A DNA stretch of 64,000 nucleotides, taken from NCBI GenBank assembly GCA_032027205.1, contig JAVSMN010000001.1, positions 3,909,418 to 3,973,417 of the forward strand. The letters run 5' to 3'. Each line of letters starts with the position of its first letter. The first letter of the stretch is position 1. Both the position numbers and the translations under genes were made by a program. The stretch is from Zeimonas sp032027205. Lineage in GTDB: Bacteria > Pseudomonadota > Gammaproteobacteria > Burkholderiales > Burkholderiaceae_E. Below, in pieces: positions 7,964 through 15,479 of this stretch. The notes under the pieces are model-generated. The model was not told the origin of the DNA. It saw nothing but the letters and a program-made list of their open reading frames with translations, and did not search any database.

Positions 7964-8401
7964 TCACGAACTTGTGTCTGAATTCGATTCGTCGCGCGCG
8001 AGGATGCGAGCGATCTGCCGCTCGGACATCGGTGCTCCGATCTCGCGCAGGCGACGCCCAATCGGGGAATCAGAGCGAACCTCGAGCGCAAGGCGTGCCG
8101 GCGTCGCCTGCATCAGTACCGCCGCCTCGCGCAGCGCGGCATCGCGCTCGCGCGCGCGAAGGATCGTGCCTACCGCACGTCGGCCGCGACGGACACGCAA
8201 TCCGAGCAAGCGCGCCAGATCGCCACCCTCAGAAAGCCATGAGGACAGGCCGGCGGCCACGTGCCGCGCGCCGGCGTTGTCGGAGCGGCGCAGCAGGTCG
8301 ATCGCCTGCAGGACGAGTTCGGCTCGCTCGCAGGGGTCGGATTCGCGTGGCTGCGCAACAGGCGCGATCGGGTCGAACCACTGCGCCGGACGCTTACGCA
8401 T
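7964..8401 (-). CDS. Element-encoded helical protein, possible DNA-binding
   Basis: The 145-residue protein begins MRKRPAQWFDPIAPVAQPRE. It is helical and basic, with a leucine-rich segment (LAGLSSWLSEGGDLARLLGL in part) and a C-terminal part, SDSPIGRRLREIGAPMSERQIARILA, that resembles a short helix-turn-helix. ATG at 8401 overlaps the preceding gene's stop by 8 bp. Longer readings in this frame run back through the paralogous gene and look spurious. In phages this position, just before the head genes, often holds packaging or regulatory functions. No family is recognised with certainty. Confidence 0.6.
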   Translation of the reverse strand: MRKRPAQWFDPIAPVAQPRESDPCERAELVLQAIDLLRRSDNAGARHVAAGLSSWLSEGGDLARLLGLRVRRGRRAVGTILRARERDAALREAAVLMQATPARLALEVRSDSPIGRRLREIGAPMSERQIARILARDESNSDTSS

Positions 8402-8714
8402 CGAAGCCAATCTCCCCGCTGGCACACTCGAACCAGAATCGTGCGAGCGCCTGCTCGGCCTGGTCCGCCTCGCTGGCGTCGACGCGCGAGAAGCGCGCGT
8501 CGACGTAGTCGATGCCCAGACGATCGACGACGGGCCCGACCAGCGCCCGCCAGATCGAAGCAGGCAGCACGAGCTCGGTGTACCGCGCATCGCAGGCGCG
8601 GATAGCCGCGCGCAGCTGCGGTGCCAGATCGGCGAAGTGGCCCTGCGCCATCGCCTGCAGCGCAGGCGGTACGAGCGCGTGCACGGCTTCGACGCAGTCA
8701 GGGGGATTCGTCAT
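8394..8714 (-). CDS. Paralogue of the C-terminal domain of the adjacent HTH protein
   Basis: This 106-residue protein begins MTNPPDCVEAVHALVPPALQ. Its C-terminal half (LPASIWRALVGPVVDRLGID, later ALARFWFECASGEIGF) matches in pattern the neighbouring protein at 8698-9252 (LPLDVFRKLTCTVFEDI, later MGRFWFAVAAGEIAL). The two genes probably arose by tandem duplication, with this copy lacking the HTH. The start at 8714 has GGAG 6 bases upstream; starts at 8729 and 8741 are possible. It overlaps genes on both sides. The shared FWF-x2-A-x-GEI signature may define a small family of this element. Confidence 0.6.
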   Translation of the reverse strand: MTNPPDCVEAVHALVPPALQAMAQGHFADLAPQLRAAIRACDARYTELVLPASIWRALVGPVVDRLGIDYVDARFSRVDASEADQAEQALARFWFECASGEIGFDA

Positions 8715-9252
8715 CGGGTTCTCCGTCATACGGTTGTTCATCGGCGTGCAGCGCGATCTCGCCGGCCGCGACGGCGAACCAGAAGCGGCCCATCCACTCA
8801 GCCTCCTCGTCGGGCATCGTGTCGGCGATGTCGCCCGGTTGCTCGTGGGCCTTGATGTCCTCGAACACCGTGCACGTCAGCTTCCGAAACACGTCCAGCG
8901 GCAGTGCGAGTGAGGGACGCTCGGCCAGCGGCACAGCGCGTAGCGCGGCGCGCAGCTCGTCCTCGATCTCGCTGAAGCCCCCGGCCGCAAGCGCGTAGTG
9001 CGCAGCAGTGGCGAGCGACGCCGCCCGTGCCAAGGCGTCGCCATCGTCGGCGGGTTCGGACTGCGACGCGGCACGCCGCCTGGGCGCGTTTCGTTGCGCG
9101 ATCGAACGCGCCGGATCGATTCGACGGCGGACCCACGCCCACGCCGCTTCGATCGATTCGACGGGCATCCCCTCCTTTCGAAGCTGCGAAACGCGGCCGG
9201 GACTCACGCCGAGCGCCTCGGCGATCTGCCGGCCTGTAGGTTTAGGGGGCAT
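8698..9252 (-). CDS. HTH protein, small-terminase (Nu1)-like N-terminus
   Basis: The 184-residue protein begins MPPKPTGRQIAEALGVSPGR. Residues 7-45 form a winged helix-turn-helix of the type seen in lambda Nu1 and other small terminase subunits (GRQIAEALGVSPGRVSQLRKEG, then a domain ending in AWAWVRRR). A linker rich in R, S and D follows, then a helical domain ending in FWFAVAAGEIAL that is shared with the neighbour at 8394-8714. It could select DNA for packaging into capsids or act as a repressor. Two copies of AGGTTTAGG lie on and just upstream of its start. It heads the capsid gene block. Terminase assignment is inference from the HTH type only. Confidence 0.65.
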   Translation of the reverse strand: MPPKPTGRQIAEALGVSPGRVSQLRKEGMPVESIEAAWAWVRRRIDPARSIAQRNAPRRRAASQSEPADDGDALARAASLATAAHYALAAGGFSEIEDELRAALRAVPLAERPSLALPLDVFRKLTCTVFEDIKAHEQPGDIADTMPDEEAEWMGRFWFAVAAGEIALHADEQPYDGEPDDESP

Positions 9253-9271
9253 GTGTAGGCACAGGTTTAGG
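9238..9271. promoter_or_regulatory. Direct repeats at the start of the HTH gene
   Basis: AGGTTTAGG occurs twice, at 9238-9246 and 9263-9271, exactly 25 bp apart, flanking the ATG of the HTH gene at 9252. A related inverted CCTAAAGG lies at 9331-9338. Spacing of two and a half helical turns or an operator for the HTH product is plausible but unproven. Confidence 0.35.
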
Positions 9272-9351
9272 CAAGGAAGGACCAGCCACTAGCGAGATCT
9301 CGGGCTTCGCATGACCCGATAGGGAAAAGAGCCTAAAGGACCCGGCTTTTT

Positions 9352-9377
9352 CAGTAGAATCAAACACTTAGCATCGA
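9352..9377 (+). repeat. tRNA-flank-like motif inside the element
   Basis: Bases 9352-9371 match 57007-57026, directly after tRNA-Arg, at 19 of 20 positions. Bases 9359-9377 match the minus strand of 13867-13885, near the integrase, at 17 of 19 positions. The three sites share ATCAARCACTTAG. Meaning unknown; see findings. Confidence 0.5.
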
Positions 9378-9381
9378 CTCC

Positions 9382-9555
9382 TCACGAACACTGAACGTCG
9401 AAGCCACTGGCGCTCGCCGCCTTTCCTGCGCCGGGCCGCCGCTGGCAGTCGTCGATGACCAGGTGCCGGCGTGTCTCGCACTTCCAGCCGGTGAGCAGTG
9501 CAGCCAGGCGCCGGCCCTCGACATCGGGCGAGATCAGCAGCGCGATGACGATCAT
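9382..9555 (-). CDS. Possible 57-residue protein between primase and HTH genes
   Basis: The frame begins MIVIALLISPDVEGRRLAAL and ends with a basic, cysteine-containing stretch (LTGWKCETRRHLVIDDCQRR in part). AAAGGGG lies about 13 bases upstream of the ATG. It fills the space between the repeat cluster at 9569-9684 and the HTH gene, in the same direction as all other element genes. Longer frames through here are antisense shadows of the primase. No family is recognised and it could be chance, though the residue composition is protein-like. Confidence 0.4.
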   Translation of the reverse strand: MIVIALLISPDVEGRRLAALLTGWKCETRRHLVIDDCQRRPGAGKAASASGFDVQCS

Positions 9556-9568
9556 CCATCGATAACTC

Positions 9569-9684
9569 GACCCCTTTCCCGAAGTTCCCGAAACTCCCGA
9601 ATCCGGGAAGTTCCGGCCCTCCTGCTTTCCCGAAGTTCCCGGCCGGTCTATGACCGGCGGGATTTCGGGAACGGGACCGGGAAG
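9569..9684. repeat. Repeat cluster after the primase gene, possible replication origin
   Basis: The 16-mer TTTCCCGAAGTTCCCG occurs exactly at 9575-9590 and 9626-9641. Shorter related units (CCCGAA, and inverted CGGGAAG, TTCGGGAACGGGA) fill the interval up to 9684. The cluster lies 15 bp beyond the stop of the primase-helicase gene. Iteron-like arrays beside the replication gene are typical origins of phage and satellite elements; here it is an inference from layout. Confidence 0.5.
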
Positions 9685-9698
9685 ATGCAGCGGGGATT

Positions 9699-11714
9699 TC
9701 AAGGGCACCAGATCCATCCTTCGGCGTGGCGCAACAGTCCTCGACCCACGAGCCCACGGATCGCTTGAATCGCGCGTTCGCGCCTGCGCTTCGGCTCGCA
9801 CACCAGCCGAGTGCCGACGCCATCGGCGGCTGCATCCAGCGTGACGGCTGGGCGCCCGGGCGGAACCGCCATTGGAGCCCCGGCGGGTCGCACCTCCCCG
9901 ACCTCGCGCAACAACTCGCCGATGCGGTCCCACGCGACACGCTGGTTTCCGCCGGCCGGCGCGCTCGGTCTCTCGATCGTCTCCCCGGCGATCGACTCGA
10001 CGACGCACGAGGTGCGCCGCTCGTCGGGCTCGGCGTCCGGATCCGTATCGGCCATCGCGCCCAGATCGATCGAACGCAGGCGGAAGGTCATCAGCACCTC
10101 GCCGTCCGCGCCGTCGCGCACCTTCTCGGCCTTGATCGTGCGCACGTCGCCGTCGCGCTTGACGCTGATCTCGGCATCGGCCGCGGCCTTGAGCGACGAA
10201 TGCCCGCGGCTTCCCTTCGTCTCGTCTTTTCCGCTGTGGTGCACGAAGATCACTGCGCAGCCGAATTCGCGCTCGATCAGCTTTGCAGCGGCGAGCACCA
10301 TGCCCATGTCGTCGCTGTTGTTCTCGTCGCCGCCAGGCATGACGCGGTTGAGCGTATCGACGATCACGGTAGCGAGCCCGCCGGTCTCGAGCGCGACCAG
10401 GCGCAGCGACTCGACGAGCGCGGGGATGTCGGCGGTCGGATCAAGCAGGTTCACAGCCGAATCGAGCACGCGCAGGCCCGCAAGATCGGCGCCGTCGAGC
10501 CCGTTGTGCTGCAGGTAGGCTTCGACCCGATCGCGCAGTTGGCCCTCGGCGGCGACGTAGGCCACGGCGCCGCGCTTGGTCCGTCTGCCCGCCCATCGCA
10601 GTCCGCGCACGATTGCGCCGGCCAGGTCGAGCACGGTAAACGTCTTCCCGGAACCGGACGCGCCCCAGATCACGACCAGGCCACGCGATGGAATCACGCG
10701 CAACACGCGCCACGTCGCGGCCGGCGTGCGCAGCAATTCGCCGATGGTGAGGAACCGGAATCGCAACGCGGCGGCATCATCACCGTCATCGGGCACGCGC
10801 TCGGCCGCGAGCAGCTCAGCCACCTTCGACAGCTCGCGCACCTGCCGGTGGTGGTCGTTCAAATCGAAGTTCGCTGGTGAGCCCTCGGGCATCGCGACCC
10901 ACGCACCGCGCACGGCCTTCGCCACGCGCTCGGCGTCGCGCTCCTTGCCGGCGTCGGCGACGATGACGATCCGCGTTACCGGGTAACGCTCGCGTATCTG
11001 CTTCGCGATCGTCTCGACGTTGCCGGCGCCGAAGCACACCACGGCCGTCTTGCCCGTCGCCTGGTGCGCGCTCCACGCCTGTCCGATGCCCTCGACGACG
11101 TAGACGACGTCGCGCACCGCACCACCGACGACGAACGAGCCGCCCTTGATCGGTGCACCTGGCGCGCTGCGCTTGTCGCCCTCGGCCGGTATCGCCTGCC
11201 ACGATTGCAGGCGCCCATCGCCGTCGTGAACCGGAACGAGCAGCGAGCCCTCTAGCGACTGCCCGGCGACCTTCAACGTGCCGCGGTAGACGCGCAGTCC
11301 GTCGGCGAGCCCGCGCTTGCGCGCGATGTACGGATGATCTGCTGCAGCCGCCTCAGAATCGCCCCAAACGGCCGCGAAGTCGAAGCGTGCTTTGCCGTCA
11401 CCGTTTCGTTTGCGCCGCTCCTGCGCCTTCTGGTGCGGCCTGTCGTGTTCGTTCGTTGTCTCGTCGCGCCATCCGGCATCGAGTGCTCGTGCGAACAACG
11501 TGGCAGCGGTCACCTCGCCACGTTTGAACGACCGCCAAGCAGCGCGACAGTCGGCCTCGTTCTTGAAGTTGCGGGCCGGCTTGCTCCACGCGATGAAGTC
11601 GTCGAGTGCGAGCCCGGCATCCTTCGCGGCCATGCCGACCGTCGCCCACTCGGTGCGAGGACAGCCGGGATCGATCGCGTGCAGTGCGCTGCGCGCTCGG
11701 TCGAGATCAGGCAT
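9699..11714 (-). CDS. Primase-helicase: PriCT-2, Toprim and RecA-like ATPase domains
   Basis: The 671-residue protein starts MPDLDRARSALHAIDPGCPR. Residues 1-85 look like a PriCT-2 primase C-terminal domain. Residues of about 110-300 carry a Toprim-type primase core (VVYVVEGIGQAWSAHQATGK, VTRIVIVADAGKE, FDLNDHH). Residues of about 335-570 are a RepA/DnaB-like AAA domain with Walker A GASGSGKT, Walker B LATVIVDTLN and a sensor VIFVHHSGK. It should prime and unwind DNA for replication of the element. The ATG overlaps the zinc-ribbon gene by 8 bp. The separate zinc-ribbon ORF directly before it probably supplies the zinc-finger normally fused at the primase N-terminus. This start is preferred over an upstream one at 11861 because of that overlap. 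Confidence 0.85.
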   Translation of the reverse strand: MPDLDRARSALHAIDPGCPRTEWATVGMAAKDAGLALDDFIAWSKPARNFKNEADCRAAWRSFKRGEVTAATLFARALDAGWRDETTNEHDRPHQKAQERRKRNGDGKARFDFAAVWGDSEAAAADHPYIARKRGLADGLRVYRGTLKVAGQSLEGSLLVPVHDGDGRLQSWQAIPAEGDKRSAPGAPIKGGSFVVGGAVRDVVYVVEGIGQAWSAHQATGKTAVVCFGAGNVETIAKQIRERYPVTRIVIVADAGKERDAERVAKAVRGAWVAMPEGSPANFDLNDHHRQVRELSKVAELLAAERVPDDGDDAAALRFRFLTIGELLRTPAATWRVLRVIPSRGLVVIWGASGSGKTFTVLDLAGAIVRGLRWAGRRTKRGAVAYVAAEGQLRDRVEAYLQHNGLDGADLAGLRVLDSAVNLLDPTADIPALVESLRLVALETGGLATVIVDTLNRVMPGGDENNSDDMGMVLAAAKLIEREFGCAVIFVHHSGKDETKGSRGHSSLKAAADAEISVKRDGDVRTIKAEKVRDGADGEVLMTFRLRSIDLGAMADTDPDAEPDERRTSCVVESIAGETIERPSAPAGGNQRVAWDRIGELLREVGEVRPAGAPMAVPPGRPAVTLDAAADGVGTRLVCEPKRRRERAIQAIRGLVGRGLLRHAEGWIWCP

Positions 11715-11958
11715 CGCCACGAGCGTGGACAGCGACACGAAAGGCGCTGCGCCACCGCGCCCACGCACCGCACGTCCGGCAGCCGATACCACGGACGTTC
11801 GACCCGATCGGAGCGCCGCACACGCAGCGGCCGAGCGCCGCCGGACCTTGTTTGCCCGCATCCGCGTCGTACGCGAGAATCGGCGTGCTGTTACTGCCCT
11901 CTGCGATGCGGTCCGGGTGCCCAGCCCGGCCGCTCGCGCCTCCCTCAGCCGGCCGCAT
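11707..11958 (-). CDS. Zinc-ribbon protein encoded just before the primase
   Basis: This 83-residue protein begins MRPAEGGASGRAGHPDRIAE. Near its C-terminus it has a four-cysteine zinc ribbon, CVCG followed 12 residues later by CRTCG, with basic and aromatic residues after it. The ATG overlaps the AlpA-like gene by 14 bp and the stop overlaps the primase ATG by 8 bp, so it is embedded in a run of coupled genes. A free-standing zinc ribbon next to a primase that lacks one suggests a split primase zinc domain. A frame fusion by a single sequencing change was considered, but overlap patterns match the rest of the operon. Confidence 0.6.
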   Translation of the reverse strand: MRPAEGGASGRAGHPDRIAEGSNSTPILAYDADAGKQGPAALGRCVCGAPIGSNVRGIGCRTCGAWARWRSAFRVAVHARGDA

Positions 11959-12283
11959 GCTCGCCCTCGCGCTCCGCACGCTTTCTCGCCGCCGTCGCCT
12001 GGCGCGACGCGCGAACCTCGCCCGACGCCACCCGCTGCATGTACATCGCGCGCGCCGCAGCGGTCTGCTCCGCAGCCTTATCGCGATCGACGAGCACGAC
12101 CTCGCCCGCTTCGACTCTGCGGTCGAACTCGTCGAGTGCGGAGATCGACCAGCGCGGCGAGCGCGGTCCGAAGTAGGTAGGGGCAGGCAGGCCGATCGCC
12201 TGCAACTCGGCGATCTGACGATCGTTGGCGCTATAGCGAGTCCGAACCTCGGACTTGCGCAGCCAGCGTTGAACTTGTGTCAT
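11945..12283 (-). CDS. AlpA-like DNA-binding regulator
   Basis: The product has 112 residues and begins MTQVQRWLRKSEVRTRYSAN. Residues 6-55 resemble the AlpA/MerR-type winged helix of P4-like elements: a KSEV opening, a recognition-helix region, then LPAPTYFGPRSPRWSISALD with the tryptophan typical of the family. The C-terminal 55 residues are a basic helix, possibly a coiled coil. In P4-type elements AlpA controls the integrase and excision. Here it follows the integrase gene in the same direction. ATG 12283 is preferred over a TTG at 12313; its ribosome-binding site lies in a hairpin (12285-12311). Confidence 0.75.
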   Translation of the reverse strand: MTQVQRWLRKSEVRTRYSANDRQIAELQAIGLPAPTYFGPRSPRWSISALDEFDRRVEAGEVVLVDRDKAAEQTAAARAMYMQRVASGEVRASRQATAARKRAEREGEHAAG

Positions 12284-12284
12284 C

Positions 12285-12311
12285 GGAAGCACCTCGTGTC
12301 GAAGTGCTTCC
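12285..12311 (-). promoter_or_regulatory. Inverted repeat covering the AlpA-like gene ribosome-binding site
   Basis: GGAAGCAC and GTGCTTCC form an 8-bp perfect inverted repeat with an 11-base loop, one base away from the ATG at 12283. In the mRNA the Shine-Dalgarno-like GAGG would fall partly in the stem. It may be an operator, a translational switch, or both. Confidence 0.4.
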
Positions 12312-12406
12312 AAGTGTCCGGATGAGCGAGTGCAGTTTTTAGGGGAAGAGTTGCACTATTTGCATAGAGCTTCGCGGCGCAACCTCCCCTTCGGTCTCTG
12401 CCTCCG

Positions 12407-13771
12407 TCACTTCGCGCCCCGCAGCGCAACCACGTTGTCGGCCTGCTCCCAGGCGTCGAGCCGATCGGCCCACGCCTGCATCAGATCGACACGCGCCCGC
12501 CAGCGGTCGCCCCGGTCGTAGGCAGCGCGTACCGCGTTAGCATCGACGTGCGACAACGCGCGCTCGACGACGGCCGTGTCGTACCCGGCATCGTGCGCCC
12601 ATGTCGAGAACACGCTCCGCAATCCGTGCCCGGTCATCCGTCCGGCGTACCCCATGCGCTTGACGGCCATCAGCATCGTGCCCTCGCTCATGACCGCATC
12701 GCCGCCGCCCTGCCCCGGAAACATCCGTTCCCTGTCGCCGGTAAGCGCCTGCAGATCGCGCAGCGCGGCCAGCGCCTGGCGCGAGAGCGGCACCTCATGC
12801 GGCGCGGCGAGCCGGCGGCGGTACTTCATGCGATCGGCCGGCACCGTCCACTTCTTCGCCTCGAAGTCGATCTCGCACCACTCGCCCAGACGAAGCTCGG
12901 TCGTGCGCAACGCGGTCAGCATCAGCAGACGCAGCCCGAGGCGCGTTTCCGGTTCACAGCGGGCGATGCGCATCGCGGCGAGGAACTCGGGCATCTCGGC
13001 CGGTTTCAGCGCCGCATGGTTGCGCTCAGTCGCTGTCGGGATCGTCGCGCGCAGGCCGGCGGTCGGATCGGCGATCGGGTCGTCGGTACCGGCGTTGAAG
13101 TGCTCGACGACCTTGCGGCAGTAGAGCAGCACGTCTTTCGCGTAGGTGAGCGCGCCGCGCGCCACCACCGCATCGAGAACGTCCCGGACGTGGGACTTGC
13201 GAAGATCACGCATCGGGATCGTGCCGACGCTGGCGTGGCGTGGCTTGTCGGGCGCCGTGCGGCCCTCGACCAGCTCGTCGAGGATGCGCTGCACGTCTCT
13301 TTGATGCGTGGCTGTCCAGCCGGGCGAATTGGCTTCGAAGTAGGAGCCCGCCAGCGCGCGGAAGGTGTCGGCGGCGCGCTGCGCCTCCGAAGCCTCGCGG
13401 ATGCGGATCGCGCCGGCCCACGCCTTCGGATCGGTGCCGGCCGCGACGAGGCGGCGGATCGCCGCCGCGTCGGCGCGAGCCTCGGCGAGCGCCACTTCCG
13501 GGAACCGGCCGATCGTCACCTCGTCGGCGCGCCCCGCGATGCGGTACTTGATGCGCCAGGTCGAGACGCCGGTCGGCATCCGATGCAGATAGAGCCCGCC
13601 GCCGTCGGCTTTCTTCTCCGGCTTGGCCGGCGGCATCTTCGCGTCGTCGCGCAGCTTCTTGTCGGTGAGCGCGTGTCCGACGGCGACCTCGATGCCGACG
13701 ACCGGCACCGGGTTCGCCATCAGGATCTTGTGGAATGCGCCCGACGCCGGGGGAATGATGGTGGTGCTCAT
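12407..13771 (-). CDS. int: P4-type tyrosine integrase
   Basis: The 454-residue protein has an N-terminal DUF4102-type arm-binding domain (LTDKKLRDDAKMP...GGGLYLHRMPTG, WRIKYRIAGRADEVTIGRFP), a core-binding domain in the middle, and a C-terminal catalytic domain. Catalytic residues are visible: Arg289 in ALRTTELRLGEW, His382 and Arg385 in GHGLRS, His408 in LSHVD, and the nucleophile Tyr418 in RAAYDRGD. It should integrate and excise the element at the 3' end of tRNA-Ser, which lies 160 bp away. ATTCCACC repeats overlap its promoter region, so integrase binding may repress its own expression. Length and motifs are complete. Confidence 0.95.
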   Translation of the reverse strand: MSTTIIPPASGAFHKILMANPVPVVGIEVAVGHALTDKKLRDDAKMPPAKPEKKADGGGLYLHRMPTGVSTWRIKYRIAGRADEVTIGRFPEVALAEARADAAAIRRLVAAGTDPKAWAGAIRIREASEAQRAADTFRALAGSYFEANSPGWTATHQRDVQRILDELVEGRTAPDKPRHASVGTIPMRDLRKSHVRDVLDAVVARGALTYAKDVLLYCRKVVEHFNAGTDDPIADPTAGLRATIPTATERNHAALKPAEMPEFLAAMRIARCEPETRLGLRLLMLTALRTTELRLGEWCEIDFEAKKWTVPADRMKYRRRLAAPHEVPLSRQALAALRDLQALTGDRERMFPGQGGGDAVMSEGTMLMAVKRMGYAGRMTGHGLRSVFSTWAHDAGYDTAVVERALSHVDANAVRAAYDRGDRWRARVDLMQAWADRLDAWEQADNVVALRGAK

Positions 13772-13818
13772 GGTGGAATGACCTCCGCAGGTCGTTTCTG
13801 TTCCACCACCATTCCACC
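13772..13818. promoter_or_regulatory. Putative integrase arm sites at the int promoter
   Basis: ATTCCACC occurs at 13811-13818 and, inverted, at 13772-13779 directly against the int start codon; GTTCCACC lies at 13800-13807. The same octamer is found twice at 2905-2923 inside the other end. This fits arm-type sites that also autoregulate int. Confidence 0.45.
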
Positions 13819-13866
13819 AAAACCGGGGGAACGAAGGAAGTGTTAGGAAGCCTCTTGCTGACTATC

Positions 13867-13885
13867 TCGACGCTAAGTGCTTGAT
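13867..13885 (-). repeat. tRNA-flank-like motif upstream of int
   Basis: The minus strand reads ATCAAGCACTTAGCGTCGA. It is an inverted copy of 9359-9377 (two mismatches) and shares its first 13 bases with the sequence after tRNA-Arg (57014-57026). It sits between int and tRNA-Ser. Confidence 0.5.
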
Positions 13886-13930
13886 TTTCTTTGTTGTCGG
13901 AGTGTCAGGAAGTGACAAAAAAGCAACAAA

Positions 13931-14021
<91 letters not shown>

Positions 14022-14118
14022 GGGGCTCGCGCGCGTTGCACGCGCGAAGCCCGCGAGTATAGCAAAGCAGTCTTCCGTCAGCCGAGGCGATGCGCAGCAG
14101 CGCGCGCGGATCCCCCCT

Positions 14119-15417
<1,299 letters not shown>

Positions 15418-15479
15418 GGAAGCGAAGCGGCGCGGCGAAGGGCGAGTGTAGCAAGGCCGCCCTTCGCGGCCGCCCCGCT

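Noticed and set aside
9368..10008. Two long minus-strand frames over the primase 3' region
   Set aside because: They are other-frame shadows of the primase; only the last part (9382-9555) beyond the primase stop could be real and is listed separately.
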